In this document: one piece after another, positions 17,331 through 26,294 of the stretch
Numbering within the stretch: position 1 is the stretch's first letter
How the letters are laid out: every line of letters starts with the position of its first letter
NCBI RefSeq assembly: GCF_024296685.1
Contig: NZ_CP100763.1
Location: forward strand, 868,001 to 932,000
DNA from: Natrinema marinum
Lineage (GTDB): Archaea > Halobacteriota > Halobacteria > Halobacteriales > Natrialbaceae
Reading direction: 5' to 3'
DNA length: 64,000 nt
Translations under genes and position numbers: made by a program
The notes under the pieces: generated by a model
Databases searched by the model: none
The model's input: the letters and a program-made list of their open reading frames with translations, nothing else
What the model was told of the DNA's origin: nothing

Positions 17331-18299
17331 TCACTCGGCCCAGTACGCCTCTCCGGGCTGGGTCTCGAAGACGGCTCGCTTGAGCAGATCGATCGCCTTC
17401 TCGAGGCCTTCTCGAGAACTGGTCAATGAGTCCTCGTGCTCGATGCTCAACGCGCCGTCGTAGTCGACCATCCGGAGCGTCGAGACGATGTCCTTCCAGT
17501 GGGCTTCCCCGTGCCCGTATCCGACGGAGCGAAAGAGCCACGAGCGGTTCGGCTCGTCGTCGTACGGCGTCGTATCGAGGACGCCTTTCTCGCGCGCTTG
17601 CGCGTCGTAGATTCGGGTGTCTTTGGCGTGGACGTGGTGGATGGCATCGCGTTCGCCCAGATATCGGATCGCGTCGGTGATCGTGATCCCCTGCCAGTAG
17701 AGATGCGAGGGATCGACGTTCGCGCCGATCCGATCGCCGGTCTCCTCGCGCAGCCGCGCCATACCGTGGGGCTCGTAGATCAGCATGTTCGGGTGCATCT
17801 CGATCGCCACGTCGACCTCGTGGTCGGCGGCGTGGTCGGCGATCTCGTCCCAGTACTCGACCGCCTGCTCCCACTGGTACTCGAGGGCCTCGGCGTGTTG
17901 GGGCGGCCAGGGCGCGGTGATCCAGTTCGGCGTCTCGTCGTTCGGACTGCCCGCGGGGAGTCCCGAAAAGCAGGTGACGGCGTCGACCTCGAGTTGCCCG
18001 GCCAGCCGGATCGCCTCACGGAGTTCGGTGTCGGCTTCGTCGGCGCGTTCGCCGTCGGGGTGGAGGGGATTGTTGTGGGTCGCGAGCGCGCTGATCCGCA
18101 TGTCGTACTCTGCGAGCAGATCGCGCAGTTCGGCCTGTTCGCTCTCGTCGTCGAGATACTCGGAGCGGGTGAGGTGGTCTTGGCCCGGATGGCCGCCGAC
18201 GCCCGGTTCGATCGCGCCCACGCCGAGGTCGTGGAGATAGGGGAGCGCGCTCTCGAGCGGTTCGTCGGCCAGCGGCGGGGTGTGAACGCCGATCTCCAT
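17331..18299 (-). CDS. Sugar phosphate isomerase/epimerase (xylose isomerase-like TIM barrel)
   Basis: AP-endonuclease-2/xylose-isomerase-like TIM barrel of about 322 residues. Relatives (IolE, IolI, sugar epimerases) rearrange sugars or inosose using a divalent metal. Metal-ligand-type motifs seen: VAIEMHPNMLIYE, GANVDPSHLYWQG, HHVHAKDTRIY and the late SIEHEDSLTS. The start is the ATG at 18299 (MEIGVHTPP); an in-frame GTG five codons upstream is less likely. It is the last gene of a minus-strand series that begins with a sugar ABC importer, so a role in breaking down the imported sugar or polyol is inferred. The exact substrate is unknown. Confidence 0.85.
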   Translation of the reverse strand: MEIGVHTPPLADEPLESALPYLHDLGVGAIEPGVGGHPGQDHLTRSEYLDDESEQAELRDLLAEYDMRISALATHNNPLHPDGERADEADTELREAIRLAGQLEVDAVTCFSGLPAGSPNDETPNWITAPWPPQHAEALEYQWEQAVEYWDEIADHAADHEVDVAIEMHPNMLIYEPHGMARLREETGDRIGANVDPSHLYWQGITITDAIRYLGERDAIHHVHAKDTRIYDAQAREKGVLDTTPYDDEPNRSWLFRSVGYGHGEAHWKDIVSTLRMVDYDGALSIEHEDSLTSSREGLEKAIDLLKRAVFETQPGEAYWAE

Positions 18300-18399
18300 G
18301 CGGACAGCGACCACGAGCGGGGAAATAAAACGGGTGCTGGCAACGAACGACGACGGGCCGCGGCGGACGCCGACCTCACTCGTCGCCTCTCGCGACCGG

Positions 18400-18645
18400 T
18401 CAGCCGTTGATCGTCAGCACGCCGCGGTTGAGGGTGATGTCGGTCGCGTCGGGCGGCAAATCGAACTCGAACTGTCGCTCGTCGACGGTGACGATCGCCG
18501 TTCCCCCGACGACGTCGACCGACGACTCGCCGCTGATCGGGCCGAAATCGACGGCGATGAGGCACTCGTCGTCGTACTCCCGGTTGCTGATGGTGATCTC
18601 ATCTTGGCTGCCGGCGACGCTTTGCAGTTCGGATGGCGTTTCCAT
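18400..18645 (-). CDS. Short Hsp20-like beta-sandwich protein
   Basis: Protein of 81 residues with alternating hydrophobic strands and a FEFDLPPDAT-ITLNRGVLTING ending, which resembles the core of small heat-shock proteins (alpha-crystallin domain: LP-ANGVL). It lacks the N- and C-terminal arms used for large assemblies. It is found in haloarchaea as a stand-alone unit; function not established. It lies between the epimerase and dehydrogenase genes on the same strand. Confidence 0.65.
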   Translation of the reverse strand: METPSELQSVAGSQDEITISNREYDDECLIAVDFGPISGESSVDVVGGTAIVTVDERQFEFDLPPDATDITLNRGVLTING

Positions 18646-18722
18646 GCGCGCGCTTAGGTGGCTCCCGCCCGTAAACGTCGTGCACGAAACTGCCCCGTGA
18701 GTCGAGTCGGCCGCGAGCGCGC

Positions 18723-19790
18723 TCAGCCGTCGATCTCGATCGTTCCGCCCTCCTCGCTCGAGCGGTAGATGGCGTCGATCACCCGCTGGACCGCAAGCGC
18801 CTCCTCGACGCTGTTGTGCGGCCCACCCGAACCGACGATTCGATCGAAAAACGCCCGTTGTTCGTCCGTGTGCGTGTCGTTCTGATTCGTCTCGATGCTC
18901 GTATCTTCGAGGTGGTCCGGACCGATCTTGCTCGCCGAGTAGATCGAGAGATCACCCTCAAGGAGGTCGAATCGGGCGGCCGCGTCCGTCCCGCGGGCGA
19001 CGAACTCGTGGGTCGCCGGGCGGTTGGTCGCCCACGCGACCTCGAGGGAGATCGTTCGGTTTCCCGCACAGCGGATGAAGGCGCTGGCGGAGTCGTCGAC
19101 GTCGAACCCTTCCGGCCCCGCGTCCTCTGCCCACATATCGAGATAGGCGTACTCCTCTCGGGAGCCGAACTCGCTGCGGGTGACCCCGTTGACCTCCGTG
19201 ACCTCGGGATAATCCAGGAGGTACAGCGCGAGGTCGATCGCGTGGACGCCGAGGTCGATGAGCGCGCCGCCACCGGCGATCTGCCGACGGGTAAACCACG
19301 AGCCCCGTCCCGGAATGCCGCGCCGACGGACGTAGTTGGCTTCGACGTGGGAGATATCACCAAGGTTCCCCCGATCGATCCGATTCTTTACAATTTGGAC
19401 GGTGTTGGCGAACCGATTGTTGAACCCCACCATGGCGTAGCCATCGGACGCTGCTGCCGACTCTGCGATCCGCTCGGCGCTGTCGATCGAGTGGCCCAGG
19501 GGCTTCTCGAGCAGGACGTGAAGATTCCGCTCGAAGGCGTCAACCGCGTACTCCTCGTGATACTTGTTCGGCGTCGTGATGATGACGGCGTCGACGGTGT
19601 CGTACAGCTCATGGTGGTCGTCGTAGACGTCGACGTCGTACCGCCTGGCGAAGCGCGTCCGCGCGTCGGCGGCGACATCCATGCCGCCAGCGAGCGTCAC
19701 CCCGAGGTCGACGAGCCGCTCGGCGTGGTACTGGCCGATGTTTCCCAGGCCAACGATGCCGGCTTCGATGTCGGATCGATCAACTGTCAT
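18723..19790 (-). CDS. Gfo/Idh/MocA-family NAD(P)-dependent dehydrogenase
   Basis: Oxidoreductase of 355 residues. Relatives oxidise sugars or inositol (glucose-fructose oxidoreductase, myo-inositol dehydrogenase). N-terminal Rossmann domain with GIVGLGNIGQYHAERL, then the family motif VLLEKPLGHSIDSA, whose EKP lysine is catalytic. The substrate domain has GGGALIDLGVHAIDLALYLL with the conserved D and H that complete the active site. The ATG at 19790 (MTVDRSD) is chosen; the open frame continues 29 codons upstream without family similarity. It follows the ABC importer ATPase on the same strand, so it probably acts on the imported compound. Confidence 0.9.
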   Translation of the reverse strand: MTVDRSDIEAGIVGLGNIGQYHAERLVDLGVTLAGGMDVAADARTRFARRYDVDVYDDHHELYDTVDAVIITTPNKYHEEYAVDAFERNLHVLLEKPLGHSIDSAERIAESAAASDGYAMVGFNNRFANTVQIVKNRIDRGNLGDISHVEANYVRRRGIPGRGSWFTRRQIAGGGALIDLGVHAIDLALYLLDYPEVTEVNGVTRSEFGSREEYAYLDMWAEDAGPEGFDVDDSASAFIRCAGNRTISLEVAWATNRPATHEFVARGTDAAARFDLLEGDLSIYSASKIGPDHLEDTSIETNQNDTHTDEQRAFFDRIVGSGGPHNSVEEALAVQRVIDAIYRSSEEGGTIEIDG

Positions 19791-19973
19791 CTCCCTGTAA
19801 TTCTGGAACCGCGTGTGTTCGTCTCGCCTCGGCCCGATACACCCATAGTCGCTATATCGAATGTTCGGCTCGAGCACCTTCCCTCCGTCGCCAAACGTGC
19901 CCGACGCCGGCCGAGGCGAACCACTCTCCCCGAGGAGATGGCGAGACGGGTGACTCGAGCGCGGGCGGCCGAC

Positions 19974-21158
19974 TCACTCCGCTTCCGTCGGCGTCGTGCC
20001 GGGCTCGGGACCCGAAAGGTCGGTCACACCGTGGACCAGCGCCTCGCCGGTGGCCGTCTCGAAGAGGTGGATCTTCGACCGATCGAGGACGACCTCTACG
20101 TCTTGGTTCGCCTCGATGTCCGTATCGGGCGTGACGCTCATCAACAACTGATCGGACGAGGTGGCCGGATCCTCCTCCATCGATCCGCCCGCGGCCTCGG
20201 AGAGCAGCAGGTAGACGAACACCTCGTCGCCCATCGGCTCGAGGACATCGGTTCGCGCGCCGATCCGGTCCGTCGGCGCGGCGAGCGTCTCGGCCGCCCG
20301 TACCAAGTGGACGTCTTCCGGTCTGATGCCGAGGGTCACCGCGTCGCCGGCCGCCACCTTCGGGACCTGCGTCGGATCGAGGTCGACGGTGAAGTTGGCC
20401 GTCTCGAGGGCGTTCTCGGCGAGTTCGCCCTCGACGAGGTTCATCGACGGCGAGCCGATGAAGCCGGCGACGAACAGGTTCGCGGGTTCGTTGTAGCAGA
20501 CCAGCGGGGGCGCGAGCTGCTGGAGCTGGCCGTCGTTCAGGACCGCGATCCGATTGGACATCGTCATCGCCTCGGCCTGGTCGTGGGTGACGTAGATGAT
20601 CGTCGTATCCAGTTCGCGGTGGAGCCGCTGGAGCTCCGTCCGCATGTGGACGCGCAGTTTCGCGTCCAAGTTCGCCAGCGGCTCGTCCATCAGGAACACG
20701 TCCGGGTTGCGCACGATCGCTCGAGCGATCGCGACCCGCTGTTGCTGGCCGCCCGAGAGCTCGTCGGGCATTCGGTCTAACATCCCCTCGAGTTGGACGA
20801 TGCTGGCGGCCTCCTCGACGCGGCGGCGGATCTCCTCGTCGTCGTACTTCCGGAGGCGCAGCCCGAAGGAGATGTTCTCGTAGACGTCCATGTGGGGAAA
20901 CAGCGCGATGTTCTGGAAGACCATCGCGACACCCCGATCCTTGGGCGCGAGGTCCGTCACGTCGTCGTCGCCGATGTAGACCTGTCCCGACGTCGGCTGT
21001 GTCAGTCCAGCGACGGTCTCCATCGTCGTCGACTTTCCACAGCCCGACGGGCCGACGAAGGTGACGAACTCGCCGTCTTCGATATCCATGCTCACGTCGT
21101 CGACCGCGGTGACGTCTTCGTAGCGTTTCGTGATGTTCTCGAGTCGTACTCGTGCCAT
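19974..21158 (-). CDS. Carbohydrate ABC transporter ATP-binding protein (MalK/UgpC type)
   Basis: ATPase of 394 residues energising the two permeases encoded directly upstream. Walker A GPSGCGKST at 36-44, Q-loop VFQNIALFPHM at about 80-90, signature LSGGQ at 134-138, Walker B VFLMDEP at 154-160, switch motif YVTHDQAEAMT near 189-199. Beyond residue 235 lies the OB-like regulatory domain (MOP/TOBE) with LGIRPEDVHLV, typical of MalK/UgpC ATPases for sugars and polyols. The start is 5 bases after the preceding permease stop, consistent with one operon. Confidence 0.92.
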   Translation of the reverse strand: MARVRLENITKRYEDVTAVDDVSMDIEDGEFVTFVGPSGCGKSTTMETVAGLTQPTSGQVYIGDDDVTDLAPKDRGVAMVFQNIALFPHMDVYENISFGLRLRKYDDEEIRRRVEEAASIVQLEGMLDRMPDELSGGQQQRVAIARAIVRNPDVFLMDEPLANLDAKLRVHMRTELQRLHRELDTTIIYVTHDQAEAMTMSNRIAVLNDGQLQQLAPPLVCYNEPANLFVAGFIGSPSMNLVEGELAENALETANFTVDLDPTQVPKVAAGDAVTLGIRPEDVHLVRAAETLAAPTDRIGARTDVLEPMGDEVFVYLLLSEAAGGSMEEDPATSSDQLLMSVTPDTDIEANQDVEVVLDRSKIHLFETATGEALVHGVTDLSGPEPGTTPTEAE

Positions 21159-21162
21159 TGTG

Positions 21163-22257
21163 TTATTCCTTGAGTGCGCCCGCGGTGAGCCCGCTGACGA
21201 TCTTTTCCTGTGCGATGACCACGAGGATCGCGACGGGGATCACCCCGAGGATGCTCGCCGCGGCCATGAGGTTGTACAACACCTGATACTGCCCCTGATA
21301 GGCGAGGATGCCGTCGAGGATCGGCGCCCAGTTCTCGGGCTGGCCGTCCGTCATCAGGAACGAGAAGAAGAACTCGTTGTAGACCGCAATGAAGGTCAAC
21401 ACGCCCGCGGTCGCGACGCCGGGGGCCGACAGCGGGATGATGACCCGGAACAGCGCGCCAAGCCGGGTCGTCCCCTCGACGCGCGCGGCGTCCTCGAGCC
21501 CGTCCGGGATCTGGGCGTAGAACGTCGTGAGGATGAAGATGGCAAGCGGCATGAAGATCGCCGACAGCGGCGTCACCAACGCGAAGGGCGTGTTGTAGAG
21601 GGTGCCGTCGCCGGTGATCGGCTCGAGGAAGAAAAACGAGGTGTTGAACAGGTCGTTCAACGGGATGAAGAAGGCGGCTGGCGGGAAAAAGGAGATCACT
21701 AACACGAGCAACATGAGGGGCGTTCGGCCGGGGAACTCGAGGCGGCCGAAGGCGTAGCCGGCGAGGCTGGCGACGACCAGCACGACGATCGTCGAGGCGA
21801 GCGCGATCACGAAGCTGTTGAACATGTAGATGTGGAACGGAATGACCTGGAAGACCTCGACGAACGCGCCCGGATTGAAGCCGTTGGGCGTGAGGAAGAT
21901 GTCCTGAAGTTGTCCTTCCGGCGTCAGCGCCACCATCAGGAGCCAGTAGAAGGGAAACAGCGTGGTAAAGAGGAAGAAAATCGCGGCGACGTAGAACATC
22001 GCGCGGTAGACGCGGCCGGGGTTGGAGATCGAGTCCGACACCCACTGCTGGAGCGGACCTCGATCGAGTTCGGCGTCGCGATCGTCGGTGAGGACCGTCC
22101 CGCCGTCGGGTCGGGTGGCGGCCGGTCGGGAGGCGCTTCCCTCGCCTCGCGGGCGCGGGCCCGCGCGATCGGTTGTGGACGATTCGCGTTCGGTCGTCGG
22201 TCCGCTCTCGGTCACGGGATCACCGTCGGTTGCCGTGGGATCGTTGCTATCTGTCAT
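21163..22257 (-). CDS. Carbohydrate ABC transporter permease (MalG type)
   Basis: Membrane subunit of 364 residues. A 75-residue Ser/Thr/Asp-rich cytoplasmic N tail precedes six predicted helices. The EAA coupling loop that docks the ATPase is DAARVEGTTRLGALFRVIIP. The start ATG at 22257 overlaps the TGA of the first permease by four bases (ATGA). The open frame extends well upstream inside that gene in another reading frame, which is a shadow. It pairs with the MalF-type protein as a heterodimer. Confidence 0.9.
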   Translation of the reverse strand: MTDSNDPTATDGDPVTESGPTTERESSTTDRAGPRPRGEGSASRPAATRPDGGTVLTDDRDAELDRGPLQQWVSDSISNPGRVYRAMFYVAAIFFLFTTLFPFYWLLMVALTPEGQLQDIFLTPNGFNPGAFVEVFQVIPFHIYMFNSFVIALASTIVVLVVASLAGYAFGRLEFPGRTPLMLLVLVISFFPPAAFFIPLNDLFNTSFFFLEPITGDGTLYNTPFALVTPLSAIFMPLAIFILTTFYAQIPDGLEDAARVEGTTRLGALFRVIIPLSAPGVATAGVLTFIAVYNEFFFSFLMTDGQPENWAPILDGILAYQGQYQVLYNLMAAASILGVIPVAILVVIAQEKIVSGLTAGALKE

Positions 22258-23354
22258 CAGGTCACACCTCCTTCGGCGTCGCGGAACAGGACGAGGTACA
22301 GCGCGATGATCGCGCCGATCACGAGCGCCGTCGAGAACGCGACGGCCGCCGCGGTCGCGTAGATGCGGGTCCCGCCGAACATCGCCTCGACGACGAGGCA
22401 ACTCAGCGACGGGACGGTCGTACAGCCGGCGGTCGACTCGATCAGTCCGAAGACGCGCATCGCGTCCATCGTTCGGAACAGCATCGCGACCAGCAGCGCC
22501 GGCATCACGAGCGGCAGCGTGATCAGCTTGAACCGCTGCCAGGGCGAGGCCCCGGCTACGCGCGCCACGTCGTACAGGCTGCGGTCGACGCTCTGGAGCC
22601 CCGCCAGAATCAGCAGGGCCATGAACGCCGAGGACTTCCAGATGTCGGCCACGAGGATGATGATGAACGCGTCCTGACTGTTGGCAAGCGGCGTCCCGCT
22701 GAAGATGCCGAGGCTCTGCATCAGATCCGAGCCGAAGCCGACCGTCGGCTGGAACAGCAGGAAGAAGATCATCCCCTGGATGACGATCGGCACCGCCCAC
22801 GGGAGGATAATCGCCACGCGGACCCAGCGCCGTCCGGTGAACTCCTGGTCGAGCACGTAGGCCTGACCGAAGCCGATCACCGTCTCGACGGTGACGCTGA
22901 TCACCGCGAACGCGAGCGTGACGAACAGCGCCTGCTGGAAGAACGGCGTGCCGAGTTCGATGAACGGGAACGACGAGGTTAGCCCCACGTCGAGGAACTG
23001 CCGAGCCAACCGCGCGTTCCCGGTGAAGATGTCGACGTAGTTCTCGAGGCCGACGAACCCGCCCAGTGGGTCCAGCCCCCGCGTCTGGTTGGCCCGCAGC
23101 GACATGATGAACGTCCGAATCATCGGATAGAACGCGATCAGCGTCAGCAAGGCGAAAGCCGGTAACAAGAGTAGATACGCGTAGGCCGCCTCGCTCAAAT
23201 TCTCCATCCAGTTGACCACGGCGTTGCCGGTCCGCTCGTGCTCCCGACCGCGTCCGGTCTCGCCGCCGGTCACCGTCCCGCCGTCCGTCAGCGCGCCGTG
23301 GTCCGTACTCGGTTCGGAGCGGGTCGCCGTCTCGTCGTCGGATTCAGTTCCCAT
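22257..23354 (-). CDS. Carbohydrate ABC transporter permease (MalF type)
   Basis: Membrane subunit of 365 residues. A charged Thr/Glu-rich N tail of about 50 residues precedes six or more helices beginning AAYAYLLLLPAFALLTLIAF. The EAA-like loop is DVARVAGASPWQRFKLITLP, as in MalF/UgpA. It overlaps the binding-protein gene by 11 bases and the next permease by four. In this family the two permeases form the channel and the binding protein delivers the sugar. Confidence 0.9.
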   Translation of the reverse strand: MGTESDDETATRSEPSTDHGALTDGGTVTGGETGRGREHERTGNAVVNWMENLSEAAYAYLLLLPAFALLTLIAFYPMIRTFIMSLRANQTRGLDPLGGFVGLENYVDIFTGNARLARQFLDVGLTSSFPFIELGTPFFQQALFVTLAFAVISVTVETVIGFGQAYVLDQEFTGRRWVRVAIILPWAVPIVIQGMIFFLLFQPTVGFGSDLMQSLGIFSGTPLANSQDAFIIILVADIWKSSAFMALLILAGLQSVDRSLYDVARVAGASPWQRFKLITLPLVMPALLVAMLFRTMDAMRVFGLIESTAGCTTVPSLSCLVVEAMFGGTRIYATAAAVAFSTALVIGAIIALYLVLFRDAEGGVT

Positions 23355-24828
23355 CTTGCACCTCCGCTTCGCTCTGCTCGAGTTCCTGTGCGAGATCGTT
23401 CATCGCCGCTTCGGGCGTCTGCGCGCCGCGATAGGCCGAGTTCACAGCCTGAAAGATCAGCGCCGACTGCTCGGGCCAGAGGTCGGTCGCGGGTCGCGGG
23501 ATCGCCGTCTCGCTGGCCGACTGTACCACGTCGGCGTACCGCGCGACGGGGCCGACGTCGCTCGGATCGGCCTCCGCGACCAGATCGAGGTTCGGCGGGA
23601 GAAAGCCACCGAGCCGGAAGACGGTGAGCATGACCTCCTCGTTGGCGAACGCCTCGAGGACCTGCAGGGCTTCCTCCTCGCGGTTCGAGAAGGGGCTCAC
23701 GGCGAGGTTCCAGCCGCCGAGCGCCGCGGCGGTGCCGCCGACATCCTGATACTGGGCCTCTTGCCGGGAGACCGCGTACGGGCGCGTCATCACGCCGAGG
23801 TTCTCGCCGAAGGCCTCCTCGGTGCCCGTCTCCGCGATGGCGTACGACCAGTTGCGGTTCGAGACCGCATTACCGGCGGAAAACGGGGCGAGGGACTGTT
23901 GCTCGGTCCACTGGACGATCGCCGACGGGCAGATCTGGGGATACTGATCGAGGGTGTTCTCCGCTTCGCCCTCGATGAACGCGCGCATCATCCGGATCGC
24001 GTCGATGACCCGCTCGCCGTCGACGGTGATCGGGCGGTCGCCGGCGGTGAACAGGTTGTCCACGCCGCCGTAGTACGCCCCGCCCCAGGTCGTCATCACC
24101 TCGTTGAACGTACAACAAGAGAGCCCCTCGTAGGCGGCCGCCTGCGTCGTGAGCCCGTAATCGAGGCCGGCCTGGTCTCTCGCATCGCGGACCGCGTTCG
24201 CGAACTCCTCCCAGCGCGGCGGGTTCGTCCCCCAGCCGCTGGTGTCATAGCCGGCCTCCTCGATTAGATCCCGGCGGAACAGCGTAAAGCCCAGGTCCGG
24301 AAATAGGGGGAGGGCGTGGAGGTCGCCGGTCTGTGGATGACGCGCCGTCTCGAGGATCGCCTCGAGATAGTTGTCGTTGACGTACTGGAGGGTATCGTCC
24401 GGGAAACGTTCGGTCAGGTTGACCGTCTGTTCTCGGAGGACAAAGGGCACTGTCCAACCGCTGTCCATCATGTGGATATCGGGCGGGGCGCGACCCGCCT
24501 CGAGCGCCGACTGCGTGGTCTGCATCCGCTGGGCGGAACTGCTGACGACGGTCTGGACCTCGACGCGGATGTCTTCGTCGAGGCCGGCGTCCCAGAGCGC
24601 CTGCTGGATCGACGGCTCGTCGCCATCGCTGTGCATTATCCCCGCGATATCCGAGGCGGCGGTCATCACCACCGTTCCCGGAGACCGACCCCGACCGAGA
24701 CAGCCGGTGACGGCGACGGCTCCGGCGGCGGTCGATACTGACGCGGCTTTCAAAAACGATCGACGCCCTCGATGGGGTCGATCGGGTGGGCCGGTGGAAT
24801 CGCGTCCCATTGCCCGTGAGCGGTCCAC
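23344..24828 (-). CDS. Sugar ABC transporter substrate-binding lipoprotein (Tat exported)
   Basis: Extracellular solute-binding protein of 494 residues. N terminus: twin-arginine signal RRSFLKAASVS at 22-32 and lipobox AVTGC with Cys 43, so it is folded before export and lipid-anchored outside the membrane. The body has the family-1 (maltose/glycerol-phosphate type) features: ALEAGRAPPDIHMMDSGWTV, LPLFPDLGFTLFRRDLIEEA, GGWNLAVSPFSNREEEALQVLEAF. A second ATG six codons downstream (24810) is an alternative start. First gene of the transporter operon. Upstream DNA has an AT-rich promoter stretch (AATAAATAAT, about 24851). Substrate not determinable here. Confidence 0.92.
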   Translation of the reverse strand: MDRSRAMGRDSTGPPDRPHRGRRSFLKAASVSTAAGAVAVTGCLGRGRSPGTVVMTAASDIAGIMHSDGDEPSIQQALWDAGLDEDIRVEVQTVVSSSAQRMQTTQSALEAGRAPPDIHMMDSGWTVPFVLREQTVNLTERFPDDTLQYVNDNYLEAILETARHPQTGDLHALPLFPDLGFTLFRRDLIEEAGYDTSGWGTNPPRWEEFANAVRDARDQAGLDYGLTTQAAAYEGLSCCTFNEVMTTWGGAYYGGVDNLFTAGDRPITVDGERVIDAIRMMRAFIEGEAENTLDQYPQICPSAIVQWTEQQSLAPFSAGNAVSNRNWSYAIAETGTEEAFGENLGVMTRPYAVSRQEAQYQDVGGTAAALGGWNLAVSPFSNREEEALQVLEAFANEEVMLTVFRLGGFLPPNLDLVAEADPSDVGPVARYADVVQSASETAIPRPATDLWPEQSALIFQAVNSAYRGAQTPEAAMNDLAQELEQSEAEVQDGN

Positions 24829-25087
24829 GGTATGGGACTTAGTTGTTGGTAATAAATAATGTACTAAAACGAGACTGTCGATCGATGCTGTCGGTTACGA
24901 TGTGGTTGTCGGTCGATACTAGAGCGGGCTCTCACAGCGGTCGGTCGCCACCGCCGCGCAATTGCGCATTGGCGATCGCCGGTCTGCATCTGCCGGCGAA
25001 TGAGCAATATGCCGAGGGCGAATCACCGTACGGGGTCGCCGAACCATCGTCCCGCGCTGCGGTCGAGATCCGTGGCGATCGAACGAA
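24829..25087. promoter_or_regulatory. Promoter region of the sugar transporter operon
   Basis: 259 bases between trmB and the binding-protein gene on the same strand. AT-rich AATAAATAATGTACTAAAAC at 24851-24870 is the probable core promoter for the minus-strand operon. TTAGT at 24840-24844 and ACTAA at 24864-24868 form a 5-base inverted repeat around it, a possible operator. Confidence 0.4.
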
Positions 25088-26155
25088 TCAGGCGTCCTCG
25101 AGCGCGGGCGGTTCGTCCCGTCCGATGTGGATCTCGTGGGCCTCGACGTCCTCTAGAGCGGCGACGCGGCCGCCGACCGAGAGTTCCTCTCCCTCCGGGG
25201 TCTCGATCGTGAGGCTGGCGACTTCCTCGCTGACCTCGAAGGAGATGTCGAGCACGCGCCCGCGGACGATCCGCTGGCCGCCGACCTCAACGTCACGGCC
25301 CTCGATGGTCGCGTAGAACTCGCCGCCCTCGTCGAGAAGGTCTTTCACACAGCGGCGGATGGAGGCGTACTTCCGGGGGTACGATCGCGCCGTGTCGTCC
25401 TCACCGAGTGTGCGGTCGGCGGTCGTCCAGAGGACGGTCCCGAAGAAACTCGAGACGAGGAAGCCAAGCGCCGACCGGTTGAAGATGACACCGTATCGGT
25501 CCTGATCGTCGCGCAGGGCGTCCTGCGTCGCGTACACCGAGTAGTTGCCGTCGGCGACGGCGACGACAGGCGTGGTGATTCCGCGACGGGCGCGGGCAGT
25601 CGATGCGACCTCGCCGTAGGCGAACTCGGCCGGATCGGGGGCGTCGGACGCCGGGGTCACGATCAGGTCGACGCTCACGCCGGCTTCGACTGCCGTGCGC
25701 AGTTCGTCCTCGAAGCGAGTCAGGAGATCAGGGGTTAACGACAGTGCGAGTTCGAACTCCGCGGCGTCGATGACCTCCTCTAAGTACCGCAAGATCGTCG
25801 ACCGCGATTTCACGAGGGAGACGGCCTCCGTATCGCGAGCCGGCGCGGTGTATCGCGCCTCGAGTTCGGCGATCATCTGCTCGAAGGAGCGCTGTACATC
25901 GTCGAAGGCCTCCGCGGGGTCGATCGCGACGACCTTCATCGGCCGCGACTCGCGGAGTTCGACCAGATTGCGATCGCTCAAGCTGCGGACGGTGTCGTAC
26001 ACGCGCGGCTGGGGGATATCCGTGTGATCTGCGATCTCGCTGGCCGTGAGTTGCCCCTGCTCTAGGACGGTGAGGTAGGCGTCGATCTCGTACTCGCCGA
26101 GGTTGAATCGATCACCGACGCGCTCGACTGTCGAGCGCAGTTCGTCTGGTGCCAT
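25088..26155 (-). CDS. trmB: TrmB-family sugar-responsive transcription regulator
   Basis: Regulator of 355 residues. TrmB proteins bind sugars and switch sugar-transport and central-carbon genes; in Halobacterium TrmB controls gluconeogenesis and many metabolic genes. N-terminal winged helix (about 15-85) with [20 protein letters not shown] as the recognition helix-turn-helix. A coiled stretch and the C-terminal sugar-binding TrmB domain follow, with a beta-rich ending. The ATG at 26155 is chosen; upstream in-frame codons are intergenic. Same strand as, and just upstream of, the sugar importer, which is its likely main target. A TACT-N7-GAGTA-like site in its own promoter suggests autoregulation. 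Confidence 0.9.
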   Translation of the reverse strand: MAPDELRSTVERVGDRFNLGEYEIDAYLTVLEQGQLTASEIADHTDIPQPRVYDTVRSLSDRNLVELRESRPMKVVAIDPAEAFDDVQRSFEQMIAELEARYTAPARDTEAVSLVKSRSTILRYLEEVIDAAEFELALSLTPDLLTRFEDELRTAVEAGVSVDLIVTPASDAPDPAEFAYGEVASTARARRGITTPVVAVADGNYSVYATQDALRDDQDRYGVIFNRSALGFLVSSFFGTVLWTTADRTLGEDDTARSYPRKYASIRRCVKDLLDEGGEFYATIEGRDVEVGGQRIVRGRVLDISFEVSEEVASLTIETPEGEELSVGGRVAALEDVEAHEIHIGRDEPPALEDA

Positions 26156-26188
26156 GTTCGGTCGTACGATCCCAGCGACTAAATGATT

Positions 26189-26204
26189 TATTATACATCG
26201 AGTA
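26189..26204 (+). promoter_or_regulatory. Candidate TrmB operator upstream of trmB
   Basis: TATT-N7-GAGTA, one mismatch from the published TrmB motif TACT-N7/8-GAGTA, placed 34-49 bases before the trmB ATG and overlapping its AT-rich core promoter. Binding there would fit autoregulation. Based on one match by eye. Confidence 0.4.
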
Positions 26205-26294
26205 GCACGCGTTTTCGAAATCGGGTTGTTTGGGGATTGGTAGCACGAAGAGAGGGTCAGAACCCTTAACCACAGCGGGCCAGAGAGTGTTGGC

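Noticed and set aside
18816-20780. 654-codon plus-strand frame across the dehydrogenase and ATPase genes
   Set aside because: It spans two well-supported minus-strand genes and their spacer; low-complexity product.
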